Shown piece by piece: positions 6,939 to 13,192 of a stretch of 18,161 nucleotides of DNA. The position numbers and the translations under genes are program-made. The notes under the pieces are model-generated. The model did not search any database. It saw only the letters and a list, made by a program, of their open reading frames with translations, and was not told where the DNA came from. The DNA comes from Turicibacter sp. Its GTDB lineage: Bacteria; Bacillota; Bacilli; MOL361; Turicibacteraceae. How positions within the stretch are numbered: the stretch's first letter is position 1; every line of letters starts with the position of its first letter. The stretch lies in the NCBI GenBank assembly GCA_030531025.1, contig JAUMTV010000062.1, forward strand, positions 1,781 to 19,941. Direction: 5' to 3'.

Positions 6939-8339
6939 AGTCATTCCTCCTTCTTGTAACTCCTGTTGGAGTTGACGTGTTTTTTGTTGAATCACCCATA
7001 AATGGCGTAAAGCATAAGCAGTCTTTAAACTTAATTGTTCATCAAGTCCTAATCGGCACAAATATTGAATTAGTGAATATTGATGCTGATGATTTAAAAG
7101 GTTGAAAATGGCTTGCTCATAGGGATTGAATCGACGGTCATTTAAAGTAAACGTAGATGATTTCGATAATGCCTCTAAACTCTTTTCAGCTCGATTAATC
7201 AAATGTAACACATTATAACTTAAAATGTTAAATTGATAGCGTTGAGTCTCTTTATCCATTAGACGTGTCACTAATTGAATATTATGTAATTGAACGGTTT
7301 CTTTCTTTAAGTAAGCCTGTACTAATTGATTGTAAAACTTAAAAGTTATATGGTCTGTGCCCTCACCTTTTAATTCATTTACGGTATTGACGTGATAAAG
7401 CATATCTAAACTTGAGTTATCATTAATAAAGACTGCCTTATCCCCCATCAACGTAAATCCGAATGGGACTAATAAGTAATTGAAGGCACAAACTTCACAC
7501 AAATTAGCGACTCCTTTATTAAATCCCCAAAAGGCTGAGGCTTTTCGTTTCACATCATCCATGACATCGTTTAGAAAGCTTAAAGTTGGAGCGCTTGATT
7601 GAACATGGTCACAACCACACTCCGCACACACTCGTTTTCCTTTTGAATCAAAAGCAGCAGGTTCTTTTAGATATTTTTCTAAATTAACGACACACGTTTT
7701 ATGAAATTGCATCTCCATATCCTCACCACTTTTTACATAAACTGCACCGGTTGATGTCGCTAAGAACCCTTTAATCCAAAAACGTGATAAGACACGATCG
7801 GCAACACTCACAATTAAAAAGTGACGTCTCACTTCCTCGTGCTTTAATACTCTCTCTAACTGGGTTAATCGTTCATATTTTGATTCAACATCTTTTGCTT
7901 TAATCAGTTCGTCAATCATTTCTTTTAAGTCCAGCCCATAGGTATTCTTAAGATAAGGATATGATTTTTCAATGTTTTTAAATTTTTTAAATGATGATTC
8001 TTTTCCAACGATCTGTTGATAAAGGGCCAAGAGTTCTTTTTCTGTTTTAGCACCTTGCGATTGCGTCAAATATTTCTTTGTTTCAGCATGTAATAGAGAA
8101 AATTCCTTATCCCATTGTGCCACAACGGAACGATTGAAAAACAAGTGATTGGCACAAGCGATAAAACCTTTCGCTAAATTTGTTCGATTCAAATAATCTC
8201 GACTGATACAAAGCGCATTTTCTTCAAACGTATAATCTTGATTTTTTTGAGCTCCTAAAAATTCCAACAATCGAATAAACCCTAAAATTCCAGCATTCAT
8301 TAAGAAGTTATTGAGCTCTAATCGAATCATTCGATCCAT
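6612..8339 (-). CDS. cas8b1: Type I-B Cascade large subunit Cas8b1 (Cst1)
   Basis: The large subunit recognises the PAM and opens target DNA. The 575-residue protein begins MDRMIRLELNNFLMNAG, typical of Cst1 proteins. It has a zinc-finger-like insertion with Cys pairs at C238/C241 (C243 also near) and C281/C284, as in the Cst1/Cas8 family. The ATG at 8339 follows AGGAGG by 8 nt, so I prefer it over the ATG three codons later. It overlaps cas6 by 13 bp and cas7 by 14 bp. The helical C-terminal 108 residues can also be made alone from a strong internal ribosome binding site (see cas11b at 6612-6938). Confidence 0.94.
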   Translation of the reverse strand: MDRMIRLELNNFLMNAGILGFIRLLEFLGAQKNQDYTFEENALCISRDYLNRTNLAKGFIACANHLFFNRSVVAQWDKEFSLLHAETKKYLTQSQGAKTEKELLALYQQIVGKESSFKKFKNIEKSYPYLKNTYGLDLKEMIDELIKAKDVESKYERLTQLERVLKHEEVRRHFLIVSVADRVLSRFWIKGFLATSTGAVYVKSGEDMEMQFHKTCVVNLEKYLKEPAAFDSKGKRVCAECGCDHVQSSAPTLSFLNDVMDDVKRKASAFWGFNKGVANLCEVCAFNYLLVPFGFTLMGDKAVFINDNSSLDMLYHVNTVNELKGEGTDHITFKFYNQLVQAYLKKETVQLHNIQLVTRLMDKETQRYQFNILSYNVLHLINRAEKSLEALSKSSTFTLNDRRFNPYEQAIFNLLNHQHQYSLIQYLCRLGLDEQLSLKTAYALRHLWVIQQKTRQLQQELQEGGMTMSIEDYNMYIEQALSDGRKLNAIFFNEAKDKTGLICRLLNAVQSNNRDLFLQTIIRLHGVNKTPLSKGFIESLSNEKLFNDMAHAYLLGFQGVYAKKEMEGEQNNEAI

Positions 8340-9079
8340 TTTGTTCCCCTCCTTTCTCTTAAGATGATATCGAACATCCCAAATCCAGCATTACGCTTAT
8401 TTCCGAGTCCCGCTTCATATAAGAATGATAATAACTCTGGCGAACCTGTTAATTTAAAAATCCCTTTGGTGGCAGAAAATTTTTGTCCAAAGGCCCAGGC
8501 AACTACAGGTTTTGCCTCAATTACTTCACAAGTGAACCCTTCTAAACTTAAATGGGGAGCTAAGGTGTTTAATTGTGAATTCAAACTAAAAGCTAACTGT
8601 GAGTCAAATTCTTCATCGTCTGGACGCAAATAAATATCTTGTCCCTTTTCTCCAGCATGTTTTAAGACTACTAAAGGACTCATCCACTTAATAAAAATTT
8701 CGGATTGATGAATTTTAGGTTCTGGCAACATTCTAACCCCCTTCACCTTAAATACCGCTTCTCCTTTATGATAGAACATTTGGTTATGTTGTAATAAAAA
8801 GGCATTATGAAATAATAACGAATCTTGTAATGAACAAGATGATAATGTCATTTTTACGATATTTCCTTCTATCTCAAAAAATCCATCTTTAAACTTCGCT
8901 TGATTTAAAAAAAGATCAAAGGTATAGGATTTCGATAACCCTTTCTCATTTTTAAACATTTCTTTATATAACTCTGGGTAGTAAGATTCAATACTATGTT
9001 TTAAGAAGCTTATCATCATTCGGCTATAATCAACAGGAAATATCGGGTTTATTAATTCTAATTCTAATTGGAATCTCAA
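8327..9079 (-). CDS. cas6: CRISPR RNA-processing endoribonuclease Cas6
   Basis: Cas6 cuts the long array transcript within each repeat, leaving the 8-nt handle (here probably AUCUAAAU) on each crRNA. The C-terminal glycine-rich loop GLGNKRNAGFGMFDI is diagnostic. A histidine near the N-terminus (H28, in LKHSIESYYP) is the likely general acid/base, by analogy with the family. I choose TTG at 9079 (250 residues, MRFQLELELINPIFPVDYSR), 7 nt after AAAGGAG. A GTG at 9088 is in frame but abuts that site. It is the first gene of the operon, has no convincing gene upstream, and overlaps cas8b1 by 13 bp. Confidence 0.92.
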   Translation of the reverse strand: MRFQLELELINPIFPVDYSRMMISFLKHSIESYYPELYKEMFKNEKGLSKSYTFDLFLNQAKFKDGFFEIEGNIVKMTLSSCSLQDSLLFHNAFLLQHNQMFYHKGEAVFKVKGVRMLPEPKIHQSEIFIKWMSPLVVLKHAGEKGQDIYLRPDDEEFDSQLAFSLNSQLNTLAPHLSLEGFTCEVIEAKPVVAWAFGQKFSATKGIFKLTGSPELLSFLYEAGLGNKRNAGFGMFDIILRERRGTKWIE

Positions 9080-9117
9080 ATCTTTCACTCCTTTCCTAAA
9101 TTAATATTCCATTTTTT

Positions 9118-9152
9118 GTTATAATTTTAAAGAAAATACGTTAATAGTTTAA
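9118..9152 (-). promoter_or_regulatory. Weak candidate promoter of the cas operon
   Basis: On the minus strand TTAAAC (9147-9152) and TAAAAT (9124-9129) are 17 nt apart, and a TATAAC lies at 9118-9123. The -35 match is poor (3/6), so only the general location upstream of cas6 is supported. Confidence 0.3.
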
Positions 9153-9290
9153 AATATTACGTCTTACGCGCTAAATTAATTTCTGTTACGAAAAATCTAA
9201 AGATATAAAGACAACGCAACTCTTCACTCACACAAACATACATTAAATTCCTGGCAAGAATAACTAAGGATTAATCTTATATAAATTGAA

Positions 9291-9388
9291 GGTCTAGTTC
9301 ATTTGTTTAAATTCACCAATAAAATAACGTCTACTAGAGTTTGTATGGTATGGACTCATTTAAGGTAAAGGTTAGAAATAACTAGACC
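9291..9388. repeat. Large inverted repeat of an X module
   Basis: GGTCTAGTT at 9291-9299 is matched by AACTAGACC at 9380-9388, a perfect 9-bp inverted repeat enclosing about 80 nt. GAGT/ACTC pairing is possible inside. A TTAGTGATTC stretch follows at about 9428, as it does after the fold of the copy at 12570-12590. I read it as the folded part of a diverged X module. Confidence 0.5.
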
Positions 9389-9534
9389 CTTAATTATTTG
9401 TCCAATTGAGTGTACCCTATTCAACTTTTAGTGATTCTTACTTTTTAAGATAAGGTTTTATTCTCCTTTGTAGCGGAATACATATAGTTATATTTTTCAT
9501 GTCTTATATCTCTATCACTATAAAAGGCATGGAT

Positions 9535-9572
9535 ACCAAAAGCACAGTCCTGCCGTTTTGGTTTTCCTATTT
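9535..9572 (+). terminator. Terminator-like hairpin in the 9470 Y module
   Basis: ACCAAAA (9535-9541) pairs with TTTTGGT (9556-9562), followed by TTTCCTATTT. It is the counterpart of the hairpins at 12767-12794 and 13251-13294. Confidence 0.5.
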
Positions 9573-9667
9573 TTCTTGCCATCTCAGCTTCTTCTTCAAT
9601 CAGAGGATATGGTTAAGTAGCGGGACTCAATAACGCTTCAGGATCTATCGTTTACGGATTATAAATG

Positions 9668-9694
9668 AACCGTTATTAACGGACTTTTTATTTT
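9668..9694 (+). terminator. Short terminator-like hairpin CCGTT/AACGG
   Basis: CCGTT and AACGG (9670-9682) form a compact stem followed by ACTTTTTATTTT on the plus strand. A related AACCGT/ACGGTT pair occurs at 11301-11319, after the HNH gene. Confidence 0.5.
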
Positions 9695-9798
9695 AGATTT
9701 CTCTTTGCATCAATAGTTGCTTTGCAACCGTTGAGGCTTTTACCAATTTCTATGTACTAAGATTCATCCTTTATCCACAAAGAATAATATCCCGCTAC

Positions 9799-9968
9799 GA
9801 TAAATGACCTTCATTAAATACATCTATCTAAAACGTGGGATTGGTACTGCCCCCACCGCAGGGATGGCAAGTAACGAGCCCATTAGTTTTAGGTCAGAAT
9901 TGAAGAGGGTCCCCTAGCGATTATCGGAGAGAATCTAATCCTCAATTGCTAGGGAATGGAGTTTCTTT
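9799..9968. repeat. Diverged X module with an 11-bp hairpin
   Basis: It follows the 9470-9798 Y module. Its opening (to 9817) aligns with the sequence after the HNH gene start: 9784-9817 and 12425-12458 share 27 of 34 positions. CCCTAGCGATT (9912-9922) pairs with AATTGCTAGGG (9944-9954), 11 pairs with one G-T. The module ends where GCAGCGGGATAAT begins (9969). Confidence 0.5.
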
Positions 9969-10096
9969 GCAGCGGGATAATTATAGTTATTTTAGTGATA
10001 TTTCATATCTATACTTCTTGCATGTAAAAGATTAATTGAGAATTATAGTTTATCCCAATTAAATTAAGCCCACTATTAAACCCTTGAACGCTACAA
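9969..10096. repeat. Partial Y module
   Basis: It opens with GCAGCGGGATAAT (9969-9981), a clear relative of GTAGCGGGATGAT at 11211. A degenerate end, AACGCTAC, may be seen near 10085-10092. No hairpin like those of the other copies was found, so this is either a remnant or truncated next to the DUF4268 gene. Confidence 0.35.
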
Positions 10097-10197
10097 CTAG
10101 TATAATAATTATTAATTCCTAATTAGATGGATAACACTTAATATTAGGATTTAGTATTATTCCATTCCTTGTATTAATTACATCTTAAAATTTCGGT

Positions 10198-11124
10198 TTA
10201 TAAATACTTCTTGAAAGTCTTCTTCATACTAAGCATGACTTCTATCAGCCAGCCAAACTGGTCATCCCACTGATTCTTATCGCCGAAGTTTACATTCTTC
10301 TCAATAACGATTCGACTTGCCTTGCGCTCTGGTAGTTCCCGCCAATCGAAAGTTAATCCAGCATCAGATTCGATTAAATCTTTATTTTGGAGCAGAGAAT
10401 GGAATAATTCCTTGTCATCACGTATATACAGTTCCACATCTAGTTCGTTGCGCTTTTGTATCTGCGACACTACAATGTGGTAGGCAGATGAGCCAATACT
10501 GAAATCCATCCAGTGATCCTTTGACGGCTGTCTTCTCTTGAAGTTCTTTGAAAACTGTTCGTTTTGGAACGCATAGTCTTGGAAAGCCATCCAATAATCA
10601 TATTTCTGTTGCTGTGTAGTAGTGACAGACTCATTTTTCTTTACTACCTTCGTCCAATCATTCGGTTTCTCAATGACCTCGAACTTTACAGCCGGATCAG
10701 AAGCACCGATACGATAAAGCTTTATCTCGCAAAGGAAAAAGCCAATTTTCTCATCCGTATGATTATTGAGCCACTCGATAGCTGCCTTATGTTCCTCACG
10801 AGCGCGCTTCACAACCCATATAATCACCTCTGCTGATTTGCCGGATGCATAAGTTATGAGCTTACCCAGGTGGTCGTGGTTGGTATCCTCTAGCTGATTC
10901 TCAATGATAATTTTTCGCTCTGTTCCTGTTTCCGATGCAAAGATATCTACATTAAAATCGCCAACAGATGATTCTGTTTCCTCCACCGTAATATCCAAAC
11001 CGACAGCATCAGCCAAAAGTGCGATGTTATCATCCTGCGAAAGCCACGGTGTAAAATCCAATGCTTCATGCGGCCAGACTGTTCGCAAGTCCTTTATTTC
11101 TTCAAGCCTGCTTAAATTTACCAT
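10198..11124 (-). CDS. DUF4268 / PD-(D/E)XK-like nuclease domain protein
   Basis: The 308-residue protein carries a nuclease-like core. SSVGDFNVDIFA, followed by RKIIIENQLEDTNHDHLGKLITYASG (residues about 55-90), fits the PD-(D/E)XK pattern with D and E-x-Q in place of E-x-K. Proteins of this DUF4268-type family occur as lone genes or next to restriction-modification and defence genes. The ATG at 11124 follows AGGAGG by 9 nt, so the in-frame GTG at 11142 (which precedes that site) is not the start. The gene stands alone, with an 11-bp palindrome upstream (11175-11207) and repeat modules on both sides. By eye it is clearly richer in G and C than its neighbours, suggesting separate acquisition. 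Nuclease activity is an inference, and the substrate is unknown. Confidence 0.75.
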   Translation of the reverse strand: MVNLSRLEEIKDLRTVWPHEALDFTPWLSQDDNIALLADAVGLDITVEETESSVGDFNVDIFASETGTERKIIIENQLEDTNHDHLGKLITYASGKSAEVIIWVVKRAREEHKAAIEWLNNHTDEKIGFFLCEIKLYRIGASDPAVKFEVIEKPNDWTKVVKKNESVTTTQQQKYDYWMAFQDYAFQNEQFSKNFKRRQPSKDHWMDFSIGSSAYHIVVSQIQKRNELDVELYIRDDKELFHSLLQNKDLIESDAGLTFDWRELPERKASRIVIEKNVNFGDKNQWDDQFGWLIEVMLSMKKTFKKYL

Positions 11125-11174
11125 ATTTTTATTCCTCCTCACGATTCACATCAGTCAATTTGATGTCATATCCC

Positions 11175-11207
11175 AAATATTCTAACATGGATGTATTTAG
11201 AATATTT
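11175..11207. repeat. 11-bp palindrome upstream of the DUF4268 gene
   Basis: AAATATTCTAA (11175-11185) and TTAGAATATTT (11197-11207) form a perfect 11-bp inverted repeat with an 11-nt loop, about 50 bp before the gene start. It could be an operator or the end of the preceding repeat module. No T-run points to a terminator. Confidence 0.45.
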
Positions 11208-11327
11208 CTTGTAGCGGGATGATTCATAATAATTAAGAGTTCAATAGTTAACGAGTTCACTAAAATTCATTTCAATCATAGATATCCTATTAGAAATTGA
11301 AACCGTATCATTAACGGTTGCTTAAAA
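11208..11327. repeat. Y module end between the DUF4268 and HNH genes
   Basis: CTTGTAGCGGGATGATT (11208-11224) is the cleanest copy of the left end seen at 9470, 9969, 12704 and 13196. Beyond it is AT-rich sequence and an AACCGT/ACGGTT hairpin at 11301-11319, close to the HNH gene stop. The matching inverse end would be the degenerate sequence at 12425-12442 on the far side of the HNH gene. Confidence 0.45.
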
Positions 11328-12362
11328 TTAAAAGGTTGGCTCTTTAACTTGTTCAGTTTCCCAACGATGAATCATCATATTTATGGAAAATCTATCAATG
11401 GTTTTTAGAAAATTCACTCGTTGTTCTTCAGTCATCCCTGTTTGCATAATCAATGTTTCTCGTAATGGATGATGACTATTAATTAAATATTCATTACGTT
11501 TATGTAACCGTTCAAGATACTTTGTTGCTGGAATAGAAGCAAATTTACCATTTATTCCACGATTACATGTTGGACATGCCAAAACTAAGTTCCATACCCC
11601 ATTTAAATTGACTTCTAACATGTACTGTTGTAGCGTATGCGGATAAAAATGATCGACATCACAAAGGTTTTCGCTAGAACTATCTACCGTAATATCATCA
11701 AAACAATAAAAACATCTTCCTTTTTGATAACCATTTAAGGCATCCCGAGCTGAAGTAACATCTTTTCTCTTCAAATCCTGATTGACAAAAAACAACTGAT
11801 TCATCTCATCATAATTGACTGACAACAAATTCTTTGAAACCCCAAGCTCCCATGCGGTTTCAACTAAATTCCATCTGGCTTCAGTCTCATGATAAAAGTT
11901 TTTAAAATAAGGATTTTCTTGTAATTTATAAATATCATCCGTTAATATAATTTTTTTACTTCTTGATGAATAATCTTTATCATAAAAATTGACGGGAATA
12001 CTTTGATTATTCACATGATGAAAAGCGTCAATGACATTATTAAATCCTTTTTTTACAGTCGTATCAATTAATTCATCATGAGTGATGATTCCTTGATTAA
12101 AGTTATGACAAGCCTCTAAAAATTGACTTCTAGCACTCGTGCCTTGCTTAGGAGCATTTTTTAAATGCTCACATAGATGTTTAGAAAACGGTAAGGCTAG
12201 TTCTTCTAAACTAATTTCTGTTTTTCCTGTCGGAACAATTTCTAATAATGATTTTGCTAATGAAAATTTATACGACGCACTATTCCTCCCAAATAAAATA
12301 ATCGATCGCCAATAAGAATCTAATGACGGATACTCTTCTTCAAACTTAGCTATTTTACTCAA
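11328..12362 (-). CDS. HNH endonuclease domain protein
   Basis: The 344-residue protein has a C-terminal HNH domain with zinc ligands: CFYC (about 219-222), DVDHFYPH (about 236-243) with the catalytic His, NLVLACPTCNRGINGKF (about 260-276) with the second CxxC and the closing Asn. The N-terminal 200 residues (LDSYWRSIILFGRNSASYKFSLAKSLLE) are helical and of a family I know only as an uncharacterised HNH-associated domain. It is not IscB or Cas9, since no RuvC part is present. The start is TTG at 12362, strongly supported by GGGGAGG 7 nt upstream. It stands alone as a transcription unit, flanked by repeat modules, and is probably a defence or restriction nuclease, judged by context only. Confidence 0.8.
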   Translation of the reverse strand: MSKIAKFEEEYPSLDSYWRSIILFGRNSASYKFSLAKSLLEIVPTGKTEISLEELALPFSKHLCEHLKNAPKQGTSARSQFLEACHNFNQGIITHDELIDTTVKKGFNNVIDAFHHVNNQSIPVNFYDKDYSSRSKKIILTDDIYKLQENPYFKNFYHETEARWNLVETAWELGVSKNLLSVNYDEMNQLFFVNQDLKRKDVTSARDALNGYQKGRCFYCFDDITVDSSSENLCDVDHFYPHTLQQYMLEVNLNGVWNLVLACPTCNRGINGKFASIPATKYLERLHKRNEYLINSHHPLRETLIMQTGMTEEQRVNFLKTIDRFSINMMIHRWETEQVKEPTF

Positions 12363-12424
12363 TGCTTATCCTCCCCTCTATTATTACACTATTATACATA
12401 ATTTCATAAATTTGTTAAATAAGG

Positions 12425-12700
12425 ATAATATCGATTTACGATGAAACACCTTCATTAAGTAAAACCTCTAACGATCAAAAGCACCTGCCATCCACCATTC
12501 CCTACTAATGCAGGATACATTTACTTCGTAAATGGCAGGGGTCCCACACGCCAGTATGTGGGCATGGGTGACTTGAATAGTTAGTGATTCCTTTGTTTTA
12601 GTATTGAAGATACGATAAAAAAAGGCGAATGATGCAAGTGCATGATTCGCCTATCCATACTTTAATGTGTTTTTTTAGGTGAAATGCAATTAGATGAGTT
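12425..12700. repeat. X module copy (upstream of the HNH gene)
   Basis: After a degenerate Y end (12425-12442) come CCTGCCAT (12484-12491) paired with ATGGCAGG (12532-12539), a CATTTAC/GTAAATG hairpin (12518-12534), and CCCACA/TGTGGG (12543-12562) around the ACGCCAGTATGT core. GTTAGTGATTC, a minus-strand terminator and a GTGAAATGCAATTAGATGAG stretch follow. The same order recurs at 12980-13192. It is non-coding. Confidence 0.6.
12617..12651 (-). terminator. Minus-strand terminator in the 12425 X module
   Basis: GGCGAAT (12624-12630) pairs with ATTCGCC (12645-12651). On the minus strand the stem is followed by TTTTTTT (complement of 12617-12623). The copy at 13115-13142 has GGCTAAT/ATTAGCC, with both arms changed together. 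Confidence 0.7.
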
Positions 12701-12762
12701 CTTGTAGCGGGAGGGTTCTGATTAATCTAATCCTCTTTTATATCAATATGTCTATAATCAAT

Positions 12763-12800
12763 GGATACCCAAACCACATCAATGTCGTTTGGGTTTTCTT
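12763..12800 (+). terminator. Plus-strand terminator-like hairpin ACCCAAAC/GTTTGGGT
   Basis: The arms at 12767-12774 and 12787-12794 form an 8-bp stem followed by TTTCTT. The preceding GGAT and the sequence ACCCAAACCACAT are shared with 13255-13270. Confidence 0.55.
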
Positions 12801-12883
12801 ATGATTTGTGAGGTATCCTCTCACTTAGAAGAATGCGTGTATTTTATGAAGATCATCGATTTTTATAGATATTGATTATTGAT

Positions 12884-12929
12884 CATGAAGCAGCTAATCG
12901 TTGCTATTGCAACAGTTAGCTGCTTCATG
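12884..12929. repeat. Long near-perfect hairpin (14 + 5 bp)
   Basis: CATGAAGCAGCTAA (12884-12897) pairs perfectly with TTAGCTGCTTCATG (12916-12929). GTTGC/GCAAC continues the stem around a TATT loop after a two-position interruption. No T-run follows on either strand, so it is not a typical terminator. Confidence 0.75.
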
Positions 12930-12979
12930 AAACTATGTACTTAGATACTCACTAAGTATAGAAATCATTTTCCCGCTAC

Positions 12980-13192
12980 TTTGAAATCCCCTTTACTTAA
13001 CATAAAAACTAACCACCAAGACTCCACTCCGTACATACGCCAGTATGTAGGAAGCTAGGAGGATTGATGGTTAGTGAGAATCATAGTTCTGGTGCGAAAA
13101 ATCCAATAAGAAAAGGCTAATGATGCATGTGCATGATTAGCCTATCCATGCTTTATTGATTTTGTATGGGTGAAATGTAATGAGATAAATTT
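12980..13192. repeat. X module copy (downstream of the McrBC-like genes)
   Basis: ACTAACCA (13008-13015) and TGGTTAGT (13068-13075) enclose a CTCC/GGAG pair and an inner TACATAC/GTATGTA stem (13032-13049) with loop GCCA. This makes one long imperfect hairpin. A minus-strand terminator (13111-13142) and a GGGTGAAATGTAATGAGATA stretch follow, as in the copy at 12425-12700. Confidence 0.65.
13111..13142 (-). terminator. Minus-strand terminator downstream of the McrBC-like operon
   Basis: GGCTAAT (13115-13121) and ATTAGCC (13136-13142) form the stem. On the minus strand TTTTCTTATT follows. It is the first good terminator with a T-run after the mcrC-like stop, though 380 bp away. Confidence 0.65.

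Larger units (their letters stand above)
9470..9798. repeat. Y module copy with terminal inverted repeats
   Basis: It begins GTAGCGGAATA (9470-9480) and ends TCCCGCTAC (9790-9798). Read inverted, the right end is GTAGCGGGATATTAT, so the two ends are imperfect inverted copies. Inside are an ACCAAAA/TTTTGGT hairpin (9535-9562) preceded by GGAT, as in the copies at 12763 and 13255, a CCGTT/AACGG hairpin with a T-run (9670-9682) and GTTGC/GCAAC (9716-9728). It holds no reading frame of note. Confidence 0.6.
9153..10197. other. Non-coding stretch between cas6 and the DUF4268 gene
   Basis: I find no protein gene or tRNA in these 1,045 bp. From about 9289 they hold a chain of inverted repeats, terminator-like hairpins and the paired ends GTAGCGGA (9470) and TCCCGCTAC (9790), which recur at 11211, 12704-12979 and 13196-13468. 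I call the two alternating parts X (folded part) and Y (bounded by those ends). 9153-9288 and about 10097-10197 show only AT-rich sequence. Confidence 0.6.
12701..12979. repeat. Y module copy with terminal inverted repeats
   Basis: It begins CTTGTAGCGGGA (12701-12712) and ends TTCCCGCTAC (12970-12979). It contains the ACCCAAAC/GTTTGGGT hairpin, a GAGG/CCTC palindrome (12830), a long hairpin (12884-12929) and TACTTAG/CTAAGTA (12938-12958). No reading frame of note is present. Confidence 0.65.

Noticed and set aside
10085..10092. AACGCTAC as a right end of the Y module beginning at 9969
   Set aside because: Only five or six bases match and flanking similarity is absent, so I list it as possible but not as a defined boundary.
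9153..10197. tRNA or other housekeeping RNA in the long gap
   Set aside because: No cloverleaf with a T-loop consensus GTTCRA or a CCA end was found on either strand by eye.
11328..12362. HNH gene as IscB/IsrB with the neighbouring structured DNA as its guide RNA
   Set aside because: The protein lacks a RuvC part and arginine-rich bridge, and its N-terminus is unrelated to IscB. Nearness of hairpins alone is not enough.
12425..12700. T-box or riboswitch upstream of the HNH gene
   Set aside because: I see no T-box consensus or known aptamer core. The structures are repeated beyond this gene, and the minus-strand terminator ends transcripts from the other side rather than regulating HNH.
13008..13075. 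Integron attC-like recombination site (imperfect hairpin with GTTAG near the outer arm)
   Set aside because: The arms do not satisfy the RYYYAAC / GTTRRRY boxes (GTTAGTG fails at one position) and no integron integrase is in the window. The idea of a cassette border is kept only as a hypothesis.
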